DNA of 64,000 nucleotides from positions 309,502 through 373,501 of the forward strand of contig NW_019091369.1 of the NCBI RefSeq assembly GCF_001949145.1, given 5' to 3'. Within the stretch, counting starts at the first letter, position 1. Each line of letters opens with the position of its first letter. Shown here piece after piece: positions 13,311 to 26,200 of the stretch. The position numbers and the translations under genes are program-made. This DNA comes from Acanthaster planci. Taxonomy: Eukaryota; Echinodermata; Asteroidea; Valvatida; Acanthasteridae. The notes under the pieces were generated by a model. That model was not told the origin of the DNA and searched no databases. It was given only the letters and a program-made list of their open reading frames with translations.

Positions 13311-13979
13311 AGAACATTGGGTAATAAGAATTCTGTTTGCTCGTTCTAGTTTTAAAAAGGTACGGACGACCGGACTGCCCCTTCTCCAATGCCGGAGTGT
13401 GGAATTTGCGCTCATTACATCGAGGATTTTACTTATTTGCCACAGCTTCGGATCAATCCTTATAGAGCTAAGTCAACTTGGATTCAGTTGGTTTCCGGTG
13501 AACGATATGCCTGCCAAGCGGCAGCTCGTAAATGCCATGACAGGACGAAATAAAAATGTCAGTCAGGACGCCAAACTTGCGAAAAAAGGAAATCAGTGTT
13601 CCGCCTACTTAGAATAAGAGGCTCCCCAAGATCCCGGGCTAACATGATGCACATGCCAGGACCAATTACCCGTGACACGCGCTACAAAAGACTCGTCGAG
13701 CTCCTGGGGACCTTGGAGTCGTCCATTTGATATCTCCGCTCTCAGATGTTCAAGAAATCCTGCCATGAGATGTCATGGTTGAACTGTGGTTGAACTGAGG
13801 GCGACAAAAAGTGCAGCTTCTTTAAAATGAACGTGATTCTCCGAATGGAATGGGGTGTGCTGACCAACCACACTGAGACACTGTTCTTGCTAGCGTTTGG
13901 TCAGATCAGCCTATCGAAAGACGACGTATTCTACAACCGGAAACAGAGAATATAATTAACCTGAGTTATGTGGACTAAA

Positions 13980-14130
13980 TAATTGTTGTAGTTTTGATGT
14001 TGTTGGTTGGTTGTTGTTGACTGATGTTCTTGATTGTTTTTTGTTATTGTAGTTGCAGTACGGTAGTAGTAGTTGTTGTCGTTATTGTTTGGGGTTCGTA
14101 TTTGTTTGTTTGTTGTTTGTTTACTTTATA
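13980..14130 (+). repeat. GTT-rich low-complexity stretch
   Basis: Irregular runs of GTT, TTG and TTGTTT units over about 150 bp in the intron. The open frame reading through it gives a hydrophobic Leu/Val/Phe-rich peptide that reflects the repeat. Confidence 0.7.
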
Positions 14131-17100
14131 CTGGTCTTTTTGTTAGGTAAGGAAGGTTTAACAGCTTCACAGCCAGTAATTCTGTCTAATCATCCTGGGG
14201 CTTGTTTAATGAAGTCTATATTAATTCGTTATTGCCGTGTTAACAGTGTCAGCGATGACTGTAGCCACATTGGTAACAATAAGCCTCTACAGTTAAGGCA
14301 TATTCCAATAAAGAAAGACACATAAGATTCATTAATAAATAATGGTCTCCCACTTGAATTATGTTTATGATTTGTGAGGAGCCACCATGGTAAAGCATCA
14401 TCATAATTTCAACTACAAGCCACAGAATATTTTGAACACTGCAACAACATCTTACGATAGGCCCCTGTCTGTTTGCGCGAAATCCTGGCTGATATCACTT
14501 CCTGTACTGTAGAACATCAGGAGCATTTTTTTCGCTAAAAGGACGTACCACCTTGGAGGCTTTTCTGCGAAAATTTAGCTACGATTCCCCTGTTCGGTCT
14601 TCATTCCTACAAAGCAGACTGAAATCTGACGGCATAAGCACAAGTAAAAATGCGCATCCTGTACGCCTCCGGCTACCAGGTTAATACGTTCGTGAGTTCC
14701 CTCGTAGTTTACAAACCAACTTGACGTCTACGACTTGCATACAGGAATTACCCCCCCCCCAAAAAAATCATTAGTCTTCGAAGCCTTAGGCTGTGTTATC
14801 TGCGCGGCAATCAAAGCACACTGACGTGACTTTTTGGTTAGTGATAGAAAACTTTGACAACATTGTTTCAAGATGTTTGAAGTTATGTATTTAAGTGGTT
14901 TCATATATTTTTGACCTTGAGGGAAGGTCGATGGGTGGGGGAAAGAAGGTTAAAATAAATGTCTTCCTTGCCCCCAGAAATTCTGAAGATTATCATGTTT
15001 TATCTTTTTTCTTAGTTGGAAATTCCAGACAGGGTCTTCAGCATAATAACAAAGCCAAAAGGAGGGTCGGTCGGAAATACATACAGACGCCCTCATTGTT
15101 GGAATTTAGAAACTCTAAGGAAAAGGCTAAAATTTATATGGGTGTTTTGTTTTGTATAAATAGCTTATTTCAGACTGATCTTCAGACAATGCATAATAAC
15201 TAAAGTTCCAAATTCCTTTTTTTTTTCATTTTCACTACAACGAAAACATCATTCTTATGTTGTACAGGAAAAATGCTGCTCGATGTACACAGTAAAATCT
15301 ACAGCAAAGAAACCTGTAGACTTTTTTTCTGGGAAAAATGCGAAATTCTTAGAGCCCAGTTTTTATGTTCGCCTGAAGCCGATAAATCACACGTTCCATG
15401 CTCTGTGTTCATGATCAACCTTGCTCGCTGATTTTCCACTGTTGCCCATCAATAGGTTATACAGCAATCAGCGTCTCAAGACAGAATCGTAAATTTATCA
15501 ACTTGAAAGCAAGCTAGTACAGAGTATCTATATTTGCAGCTGGCGAATCGACCACTGTGTCGGGTTTTAGTGTGGGGGGAGCTTTATCATTTGATTAAGG
15601 TTTGAATAAAGAAAAAATCGGTTCTCTACACCAAGATTGTAAATCGTGGAAGCTTTGGACCAGTCAAGTCGATAGCTAAATTGTGAGTCAACCGCATGAA
15701 TAGTCCACATAATTACCATGAGAAGAACTTTCCATTAAATATTCATTTTGCCGATTAAGGTGACAAGTTTAATTTCTGAAAGGGTAAGGACCTCTAAACT
15801 TTGCATATTTCGAACACTTGAGCCTGGACGCGGGTACAGTCCGACGATCGAGGCATTGTTACATCGGAACAAGGTATATTCCGGATGTGGAGAAGAACCG
15901 ACCGAGACATTACAAAACAGAGAGATCGAAGAAGAAAGAAAGCAAGGGGAGAAGTACGATGCAATCAGCTTTTGGTTGACAGCAGTGACGAACGAGTTTA
16001 TTTATTAATGAACACACATGTAATTGGAGTCCGAATGTCTCGCTCGCGGCTCGGTCGTGTTCGCCTTTAATCACGAGCCAGCGGCCGCCACGAGAAAAAC
16101 ACTGTGGTCGCCCCGCACACAGCTCCCCCCCCCAACGAAATTACGGGAGGTGTAAGGCAAATAAACAGTTTTCTTAGCCGAAATTTGACGAAACCATCCC
16201 AACTGTGTATGACACGGAGGAGAGCCAGCTACTAGAAACAAAGAGTCAAGGTTTAATATTCTCTGCTCCGGTAGGTGGGGGGGGGACCAGGCTAGCCAAA
16301 AAAAAAAAAGAGAGAGCGAAATGAGAAAACAAGTTGGAGTTCGTAAACCTCCAGATTGCTAGAGCGACAGTCACTGAATGCCGACATCAAGCATTGTCTG
16401 GCCGCTGTAATCATGAAAGTGCATGGGTTTCGACGCTAAGCAAGCCGGAACAACGTAATTCGTGGAGGCACAATGGCGTCACTTTCGCCATCCGGTTCAG
16501 CGCCGTCCACATTCCCAGGAACACGTGTTCGTTTGGACTTTTTTTTATTACTTGCTATCGGTGTCTCTCACACAACGCCCGTAATGAGGATTCAGCTCAA
16601 CGGAAAATGACAGGATGTATTGGTCTGAGATTAACGGAAGAGATTCACTCCCGTCCGATAAAATCTGCAGTTTATTTACAAACAGGGCAAAAAATATTTC
16701 TGAATAGAATGAATAAATTAAAAGACATGTGTTCTCTGATTCAATATCCGAACATAAATAATCTGGAATTGGTAGATGAAAAACAACAGGCGAACCCTTT
16801 TCGTGTTCGTACATTTCTAATAATCAATTATTACTTCTCTGTGGATGTGTGACTCAACTGTTACCAACCACTGCGAATTCAAGCCAGCAACCTTCGAATA
16901 TTTCGACACTACGCGGCTGCCAATGACTTCTGCATCAATAGAGTTGTTTGCTTGTGAACTAAAAGAAACATAAACACAGACTGAGCTAAGCAGTTTTCTA
17001 TTGGCTTAGTTCAATAAAAGCCTGGCATTTAACAGGAAATTAAAGGGGTCTTGGCATCCCTTTGCAAGCTTCAGATTTAACCGGACATACACAACAGATC

Positions 17101-19200
17101 CCACTCGACGGACAATTTGTACAGTGGTTGAGGGCAGTACATGAAAAGAAATGGCAGACCCACGATGTTCACAGTTCGAAGTTAAACACAACTTTGAACG
17201 TCGACATGCGAACCGTAAAACACTCAACCCTGTATAAAAAAAAAAGATATCTCCAAATTACAACTGGGAATAAAGCTTCCAATCAACCACAGGCCAACGC
17301 GGCAATACTAAAGAACCACCATGCTATGCAAAGCGCCGCACTTGGTCGTTGCAGCTGCTCCTGCAATTAATGGTTTGGATTAGGACCCGATCCGTCAAAT
17401 TTATGCGAGACTGTGCTACAGAGCATATCTCACTGAAGTTCATGATTCCTTGTTTCCGCTGCCTAGGGGTGTTGTCCATGTGATCACGCGCTATCATCTG
17501 CTGCAAGGCTTGGCCTGACAGTCTTATAAGCAAACAAAAACAACTGGATTTTTTTTTCACAAGCGGGGGGGGGGTTGATATTCACAACAGCTATTGAACA
17601 ATGATGAATTTTCCAAAGGCTCTTTTAATTCAACTTCTTTTTTTTCCGAGGGAACATTTCGTGCCCGTAAAACGGTATCGAATATGGTGTTCTTTAGCTA
17701 TTCTCCCGGGACTAATAAACACAACTGGGTAAGTGACAGTTCCCGAAACTTGGATCAGTGCGACACAGAAAGGCCATAAAAACGTTGAGCTGTTTCCGCA
17801 AGCCCTGTTCCGTGGCCCCTTCAAATCTCACCAGGCCTGTATATCTCCTTACCCCGTAGGCGACCCGCTGACCTTCAGCTCACGGCCCGCTTGAGTTGTT
17901 ACATATGCACCTTCACCGCACACTCTGACCGCTCGTTTGTTTTTTAACGAATTCAGTAATTAAGCAGAGGATTGTACTTCATTTATAACGCCGGGCGGCT
18001 TGACGGTTAAGCGTCCAGTGCTAAACAGAGCCCAGAGTATGCTTCTATTTTTCAGAAAGAATGCCATTTCAAAAATTAACTTGCGAATACTGTTAACTGG
18101 AAATCCATCGTCGGACAGGAGTTGTGAACCCAAGGATAGGACATGTAGCTGTTAATGACTGAGTTTTCCATAAATGATACTGAATTCCTCATGGCCAATT
18201 CTTTTCAGTGCAACAAGACACACAGTGTCCACAAGAGTTCTGGTGCACAACATATTTTCACACTTTCAACTTGAATTGGTGGTCCAACATTGAGCATAAT
18301 AAAAATGTTGTTATTGCAACCGTTCCTTGGCTTGACGTGTTTCAAACTGGTATCAATGCAGACTAGCCTTGTAGTATCCTGGCTGAAGCCATCCGCTTTG
18401 CTCTATATTCGCAAACAATGTATCTGTGACCGTACGAGGTCAAAGATGTCACATCGCCGATAATTTAAACGGTAGCACTTAAATGCTCCAATTATTGTAG
18501 GTGGAACAAAATCAGTAGGGATTTCGGAGTCCGCTGTGTTTTGGGGGAGGTCTTTTATAAATTGGTCCACAGTTTTGAATGGAATAAAAAAAAAAGAATC
18601 CCAAAATTGGAACATTTGTTACAGTTTGTCCCGCGTGCAATGTAAACGACGGGAACTGCCTTTTCGTCGAAGGGATTAAAATTCTCATTTGCCTATTGTT
18701 ACATCTTCAGTGCTTCTTTCTGTTGATGATGATGATCTTGATGTCTATAAAACATGCAAATTATTCTCGCTCGAGTTTTCTTTATTATTGCTGGCAAGGA
18801 GGAGTTTTTGGTATGATATTAATAGTACAGTCTCTTTTTCACGTCTGCTCACACAGTTTGCGTTAGATTTTTAGTTACTACAATTCCTGTTTGTTGTTGA
18901 ATTAGCTATTAGTGATCTCTTCCAAATTTTATTTCAGTTTTTTTTTGGTTTTTTTTTTATTTTCCTTCAGAATTTTTTTCTCTGTCTTACACTAATTTTG
19001 AGTATCGCATTAACTTGGGAAAAGATTCAAGATTTACCACAGAATGAAGTGAAATAGTAAATGAGACACTGCTTATTACTCAGTTCTTTGGAATTCGTCG
19101 TTGATTATTTTTAATAGTAGGCGTTGTCAAATGATATTAATCTGCACACTTGCAAATTCGCTGGGCGAAATAGAAAAAAGTTACTGGAATAACTTGGGAT

Positions 19201-19225
19201 GTGAATGTTCGATTGGAACATTCAC
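19201..19225. repeat. Perfect 10-bp hairpin with heat-shock-element-like core
   Basis: GTGAATGTTC and GAACATTCAC are exact complements around a five-base loop, GATTG. Each arm contains the GAA..TTC spacing of heat-shock elements. It lies in the Hox5-like intron. A chance palindrome or a dimeric protein-binding site are both possible. Confidence 0.6.
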
Positions 19226-21224
19226 CACCCTGCAAATCAATGCGGGCAACGTTTGCGTGTGCAATGACTCGTGTGAACATGATGTACAACATCGCATGTT
19301 TTGGCCTGAGAGAAAAGACGCTTTCCGCGGTTGATCTTCCCTACTAATTGTTCGCCCAAGGATGTTGATCTGCCCGACCAATTATCAGATTATGAGCGAC
19401 AATTTGTTGGAAAATTCGCCCTTATAGACACTCACATACTGGCGCTGCAGGAAGACCTATGTAATTATGTCATAGATACTGGCTGCTTTAAGTTTGGATC
19501 ACATCTTGCACTGAAATAAGTAACAGGGATCACCCAGTCGAGCGCGAGCGTATTATGTATGAATCCTTCTTCTCTCAGTGGATTGCGTTACGCTTGGCGA
19601 AGCCTATTCGGCAGAAAATACACAAGGCCCTCGGGGATGAACCTTGATCTTTTGTAAACATCGCTGCAGATTTCCATTAACCATTGTTACAATATTCAAT
19701 AGCAAATATGGGACATTTCAGGTTTGGATATTTCTACGTTGAGCAAGCCCAGGGCAGGTTTGTCGTTGGCAAAGCAGTCTAGATACGGCAACCTTAGGGC
19801 GATGGGTACCGTATTTGAAATCAACTGAGTGTCATGTTGCATATAAACACCACACAGCTGTAACATGCTACCACTACTCAGTAATGAAAAAACACTGCTT
19901 ATTGGTTTACCTCTGAATGTTATGCTTTAGAATAGAATAGCTCGTTTCATCCGTTACATAAAACTGGAGCCCGTATTGTCTCACTCACCTTGAATTCCAA
20001 AGGTTTGCGAAGAATTTAAAGTGGATATCTCTGAAGATTTAGTTACCAACGTGCTTTAGCTCTTCGTGTAATTAGTTAGTTGGTAAGGCTGTATAGTCTT
20101 TCCTTTATTTTTTAATTTTTTTTTTTTTTGGGTTATACGGGAACAAAAGACAACGCCGAAGTTCCTTAGATATAATACTTTGAAAAAAAAGTCTTTGGGT
20201 TTTTTGAGAGAAACACAGCACTGTACAATGTTTACAGGTAGGCGTTTGGGTAGACAGTCGAGGCTTAGCAATGGAAAATTAAGCGCAGCTGATTGTTTTA
20301 AGAAATTGATATTATTTATAAATAAAGAAAGATAATGTTAAAGTAAATTTGTTACGCACCGTCCCAAGTAACGCGAAAGGCGTCATGCACTATTCAAGAC
20401 GACTGCTTCCGAAGCATCTACGGGTCAACCCATAGGATGAACACGAATATTCCCGACCTTATTATGCTATAGTGCCTTCCAGACACATGTGTCTGACTGT
20501 GTAGAAACTTTTGATTATGATGCTGGAATCAATCATTTACGGTCAACCAACAAAAATGTTACACTTCTCAATTTAACTATGGAAAAATCACACGTGCAAT
20601 CACATGATTAAAATCTTCGGTGGAGGCAACATTAACCACTGTCGACCAATGCGGCTTTGGTCTGGAATGCTTAAATAGATCTAACTGTTTCAACATGCGT
20701 CAACTTGTGTCATTTTTTAAGAGATATGCATCATTTTTTTTCGGTACATTCCATGTTTCGTCACTCCGTCAGGCTGACTTAAATAACTGCCGAGTATTTG
20801 AAGAGGCTTTTAACTGAACAATGCTGAGATTTCTGAATGGTGTATTTTGACACGGGTTGGATGGATGTATATCATACGTTCCACGCATGCAAGCTGAATA
20901 CAGTCTGTACTTTGCACATTGCGTTGGTGATACTCATAGCAGCTGTCAGCTGGTGTCGTTAAGCAATATGAAATGTATGCATAGACAGATGTCATTTTAC
21001 AATTATAAATTCTGATTGAAAAGCCTGCTAGCTTGCAAATTAAGTAGAAATAAATGATGTGGGTCGACGGAGAGAGTCCTAAAGGGCGAACAAACTGCAT
21101 ACCCTTTTCCAACTTTGACTCGGTCAACTGCTCTTTCAATTATAAATGGGACTAATAACAAGAAATGCTGACAGCATGTATACGTTTGGAAATGTTATAG
21201 GAAAAGTTAAGTATCTTGACTTAC

Positions 21225-21693
21225 CTGCCGTGTTGGAATGGATTCTTCTCATCCAGGGGTAAATCTGCTCCGGTTGCCGAGCTGTTTGCGCCGCCTTCAT
21301 TGCCGATTTGGCGCAGTCCCCGCTCAGGTTCTGACTGGTCATCTTGATGCAGGCCGCCGCTGCCGCCGCGGCCCCGGAAGATCCCGTCCCGTGCTGGCTC
21401 GGGCAGCGGTTGTACGCCGCCGAGGTGGTGGTGGCCGTCACGCCGGACACGGGCGAACTCTGCGGGTGCGTCAGCGGCACGGTGGGCTCCATGGACGGTG
21501 TCCGGTCCATGTGGTAGAAACTGCCCTCCAACTGCGACGCCCCGTAGCTGCTGTAACTGTAGTTAACCGGCGTGCTGTTGGCTGGGTAGTGGGGGGCCTG
21601 CCGGGAGTAACCCTGTACCGTTGCAGCCGATGGGTAATCCGACCCATGGTGGAAATCGGCCGTCGACAAAGAGTGTGTGAAGTATGAGCTCAT
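21225..21693 (-). CDS. Hox5: Hox5-like homeobox gene, coding exon 1 (hexapeptide exon)
   Basis: Encodes residues 1-156 plus the first base of codon 157 of a Hox transcription factor, a nuclear protein that binds DNA and sets regional identity along the body axis. The product starts MSSYF, the usual N-terminus of group 5 and 6 Hox proteins. A serine, tyrosine and proline-rich stretch follows, then seven alanines at 108-114, and the Pbc/Exd-binding hexapeptide IYPWMRR at 144-150. The exon ends ...HSNTA at a strong donor: the last exon base is G at 21225 and GTAAGT begins at 21224. The ATG at 21693 is the first after an in-frame TAA at 21742-21744. The base at -3 is C, so the Kozak context is not ideal. 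Exon 2 lies 10.5 kb downstream. That this is a Hox exon 1 is near certain. Group 5 is inferred from the joined protein, and groups 6-7 are the alternative. Confidence 0.93.
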
Positions 21694-22780
21694 TTGTCTC
21701 GTATCTGGGCTCAGAGCCGTTGATTTGTGACCCTTAGGATTTTATTGCCCTTGCTGTGCAGTGAACGGCTGTCTAGCTGTCCCGCCGAGTCAGCAGTGTT
21801 GCAAACTTCGATGATGAATAGAGCTTGGCACGGCCTGCCTTCTGTCAGGTCAATACCAGCTACCAAATAGGGAAAGAAGAGATATACCACGTGATTCAAA
21901 CCAGCCAATCGCCCCCCAAACAGTTGCTTTTTCCACCCCTCACCTAAAAAACTGAGTAATGAGATAGGCCTATTGTCCCTGGTCACAAAAGCGCAGTGAA
22001 TGGAGTTGTCATATTACAAAATGCACTCATAAATAACAGGCGCAGGCCAAGAGCGAATTACACTGTCACCCGTCCACAAGAAAGGTATAGCACCAGATCA
22101 CAGACAGTATTCAAACCCAGACACGAATTCCACTCAGTTTTCCTCCCTGACTACGCTGGAGGATGGACCAATCAAAAAGCGTCACTTCGCGCATGACGAA
22201 ATAGACAAACGTCGGATTTCTAAAGGGAGCTGAATTATTATTATCTTTATTCAAATGCAGTTTAGGAAAAGAGGTAGATACCAATAAAGGTTAGAAGCTT
22301 CCCATAGAGGTTACTCTACTTCATAAGGCATTTCATTGTTTCTTTTTCACAAATTCAAGAACTCTTTCCATGCATCATTTTGTGAAACACTCTGAGGCAA
22401 CACCTTTACCCCCCAAAATCAAGCAACTTAAGTAACAAAAAATAGCAACAGCTATGATAATGACAGCCAACCGAAACATCACAGTAACTCGATCTAAACC
22501 GAAAACACAAACGACCAATACGTTTCTGAATACGTCATAGAGGCCTGATATTAGAGATAAACCCTTTGAGTTCTGTGTAACAGATTATCTACGTAGAGAG
22601 AAGGAAATACAGAATATGACAACGGAGGGCACTTTGTGATAGATATGCATCACTGTTACAGGCACATAATTATGCTAAGGTATGATATCATTTCTACAAT
22701 ATTGGTCATTTGTTTTCACTGCGCACGTGCTCATCACTATACGCAGCGTTGTTGGTAATGGAATAATTATTCCAAGCCTA
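21694..22780. other. 5' flank of the Hox5-like gene
   Basis: Contains the presumed 5' UTR and proximal promoter, with an in-frame stop at 21742-21744, an E-box at 21888-21893 and a CCAAT box at 21905-21909. Beyond about 22200 it becomes A+T-rich. The small minus-strand frame at 21711-21986 has no recognised product. Confidence 0.5.
21880..21910 (-). promoter_or_regulatory. Candidate proximal promoter: E-box beside CCAAT box
   Basis: A perfect CACGTG E-box sits at 21888-21893, about 200 bp upstream of the Hox5-like ATG. A CCAAT box (ATTGG on the gene strand) lies at 21905-21909, twelve bases further upstream. USF-type and NF-Y factors bind such sites, and vertebrate Hoxb4 is regulated through an E-box and a CCAAT site. 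Function here is inference. No convincing TATA box at a fixed distance was found, although an AATAAAA stretch lies near 21741-21747. Confidence 0.4.
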
Positions 22781-23280
22781 CGGTAAAGCCGCGCCGCTAG
22801 ACCGTGACCAACGGGCTCTCCTGTCGGCCGGCCGGCAGCCGTGCGCCCGCTTCGCTTGCCTACGTCCGTCTCACAGATTTTTATACGTACATATGTGCCA
22901 TTTATTCAAATGAACAAAATACTACTGTAGCCTCGAAATTCCCCTGGCAAATATCGGTATCAGTAGTGGCTCACAGGGGGTTGGGGAGAAAAGCATGCTC
23001 TTCGAAAGCACTGAACAACAGCTTCTGTGCATCAGTTGAAAGCAATAGTCCGTGGAATGTATTATGTCTTTGCTATCTGCCAGACACGGGGAGGGGATTG
23101 AGAAACATCTTTCGACCCCGGGACAAAAGAGCCAGTTCCGTCCCACCGATTTGGTACCTTCGAGTGAGCCATTTGTCGCGGGCCAGCGGTGCTCTTAAAC
23201 TGGACTTTATCTCGGGATTGATCCAACAAGGCGTTTCCAAAACACGCTGTGAACAGCGTTGCTTGTCACTTACATAGTCA
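22780..23280. other. GC-rich block with a featureless open frame
   Basis: Starts with a CGGCCGGCCGGC core near 22825 and remains relatively G+C-rich to about 23260. A 157-codon plus-strand frame (22804-23277) covers it, but the predicted peptide shows no domain, signal or splice-site pairing. It is more likely a GC-rich regulatory island than a gene. Confidence 0.3.
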
Positions 23281-26200
23281 TTACGCGTGTAATTTTGACA
23301 TGCTTATTTATTTATTTATGTATTCATGAATGTAAACTGGACAAGCGTGGATGAATTTTGCACGAACCGTCAACGTAAATCCCATTTCTTCATTTGGAAA
23401 TATTCAGTCAATTAATCAACTGACTTTCGGGGAGGATTACATAGGTTGTTGGAGCACTACCATTGGAATTGTCAGCAAAGGCTCCCTGAAGATTCAAGAA
23501 TAGAGAGAGAGAAATACTATGAATTTGTTTGATCCTCTGTGATCGGTCAGTTATCCGAAAATCCACTGTGTACAGCTCCTAGCTCACGGCAACCATCTTG
23601 GAGGTGAGTGCTTCTATTCCAAGGCCGTGGATGGGCTGACTATGCATTCCTTGTCAATTAGACAACACCTTCATTCAAGAAAGGATCTATAAAGTTACTC
23701 ATCCCACTTTGTGAAATTACATCCTCTTTCACCAACTCATTTACACTGGCCATGATAACACAAAGTAATTGGTGAGCCTGTCATCTGGCTTGTTAATCAG
23801 CAAATTACAATAATTATTGTTGGTGGGTTTTTTGTATTAGTTTTGTTAATTTTCCACCGGATACAAAATATTTCATTTCAGCGCTGTCCTGACCAAGTAC
23901 TTTTTATTCCTTTATCGTATAACTTATTTTTTATTTATTATTTTATTCATCTATCGTATGCATTTATCGTAATAAAACATACTAGCAACTGCACACTCGG
24001 TGTCTCTATGCGCACTTTGAATTCGTTGGCGCTATCCGCCTCGGGCAGAAGCAAGCCCTCATTGGTTGAAAAGAGTTGCGTTGGTCAGGAGTGTTCGATT
24101 TGTTGGTCGCGACGCGTGCATTTTCTATTAGTTCGTGATCCAGTGAAATTCAATTCCTACCAAAGGAGCCTCGGCCTCCGCTGCTGAGAAAACAGCGCCC
24201 TCTTTTGGTCCAGCTCGAGGCCCATTGCAGGGGTTTGAATTTCTTATTTCATTCCAAGAAATATGGGATACATCCAGAAAATATTGCTCAAGCTGTTTCT
24301 ACTCAATGAATACGTAGAACCACTGATTTATGAACGGGTTCCTTGGATCAATTTATCAATCTTTTTCATGTAAAAATTAGGTTATTTGTCGACTTGGGGG
24401 GGGTGTCAGCCCATTTTTACACGCGATCACTATCAACCCTTCTTTGTTCTAACTTTCTTAGTCATTTCACGGTAAATTTCACAGACGAGTTTGAAAAAAG
24501 CTATTGATGGAAAGATGTTTTATTTTAACCGCACCGCTGTCGATCTGAACTCAAATAGTGCATGTGCGCCCAATAGGTACCGACAGTGTTCTCTGGCAAG
24601 TCTCAGTAACAGCCAGTCTAGCACACTAACATCGGCTCGGGACAGTCGGGACCCAGCAACCTGCGAAAATCACCAGTCTCCGATTGCTGTCGATTTCGCT
24701 GTGAACTCTGTCTCCTGCAAGCTACCTACGTCAACACTTACACTTTTGGAAGTCAGAAAAATGTTTTTAATTTGAGCTACAATGACCTTAATGTGAACCT
24801 TACTTACATAAAACAGTAATCTTGTTTGATCTGCAAATACTTCTAATTAATCGTTCATTTATAAAACTGAACCACTAAATTGAACTTGAAAGTGGCAAAG
24901 AAGATATCAGTTAACATTTATGCCTTTCAATTTCTCAGAAGTATTTCAAGGTCGGCACAAATTAATGTCATTTATATCACGATGGGATATGCTTTTTTGG
25001 TTAGGGTGGGCTTAATCTAACCGTAGTGTGCTCTCAGTCATCGAAATGAAGAAAATCCACAAAATTCCATGTTGCTAGTATATTTTGCGCAAACTGTAGC
25101 GTTGGATGACATGTGTGATACCGATACGGCACTTTTAATCTCATAAAGATTTCTCGCAGACATACCCAACAAAAGTCCTGTACCAGATTTGACCAAAGAA
25201 ACAGATTTTAGTTCACGCATTCTGGAGTCCAAATCGACCTAGTATCATTTATTGGCCAGACAGGATCACAGATTATAAAACTTAAGAAAGGAAAAACAAA
25301 CGAACAAAAAATATCCAAAACAAAACAAGGTGAAAGGTAGTCCATTCGAAGGCTACAGCGTCTGGTCATGTTTCTAAAAAGTTAGATTTACGGTCAGATC
25401 TTAAGACCCAGAGAAAGACAATATCAAGCATGTTATCATAGACAAAACCTCTTTACCAGATACAATGTTTTCATGTTTGTTTTTTTATTTATAATTTGTA
25501 ATTGGTAATTACAAAAGCACCTGCTTGTTGCAACATATATAAGAATACTTATGTTGAAGGACCAGACTGAAACAATAGGTGGCAACTAATGCGTAGATTT
25601 CTAGTACCGGTATATCTTTTAAGGCAACAGAGAAACTGGTTGCTTATCATACCGTTACCCTGAAGCTTGCGAGTTGACAACGCGCCACAAGCGACAGTGT
25701 TACTGTTACGCCTCTGAGTAATTGGCCATGCCCGGGGAGCGAGACAGCTGGGCAGCAGAGAGGTGGGGTTTTCACCCGTCGGCTTCGCCGCTCGGTCCGG
25801 CCTCCGTGACGCGGCGATATGGCGCGGGCACATCGCACCTCGTCATCAGTATCAAATCAAACTGAATCCGTAGGCACCAACAAGGGTAAGACGAGCCATG
25901 CTGTAAGGCTCGTCATCGGAGAATGGTGACATGACAACGTTGGGAGCCAACGAAGGGTTTTGAGCTCAATGCAAACAGTAGGCTACAGTTCAAACTCAAT
26001 GCCATGGTAGCCTCGAAATACAATTTAGTGAAATCAGAAATCAAGCGCATGTTTGATCCAAAATGGGATGTCCACACTTTCTACAATTTCTGTCATTCGA
26101 CGGATGAAGCATTCAATCCTATGTGAGAATATTTTTCTTCGCGGTACACACAATTAATGCCGAAAACGTTTACACTGAAACGAATTCGACATTGGTACAA

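Noticed and set aside
16334-16852. 172-codon plus-strand open frame in the Hox intron
   Set aside because: No recognisable domain and no supporting splice signals; this length is within chance expectation for 64 kb.
17980-18060. Possible second tRNA-derived element near GCCGGGCGGCTTGACGG
   Set aside because: No box B, no tail and no similarity to the SINE at 12410-12665.
21238-21687. 149-codon plus-strand open frame across the Hox exon 1
   Set aside because: It is antisense to the Hox5-like coding exon; the Arg/Gly-rich peptide is a shadow of GC-rich coding sequence.
22804-23277. 157-codon plus-strand open frame
   Set aside because: Starts in a GC-rich block where stop codons are rarer; the peptide has no domain or conserved motif.
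24194-24208. CTCF-like site AGCGCCCTCTTTTGG
   Set aside because: Only part of the motif core matches; not enough to call an insulator.
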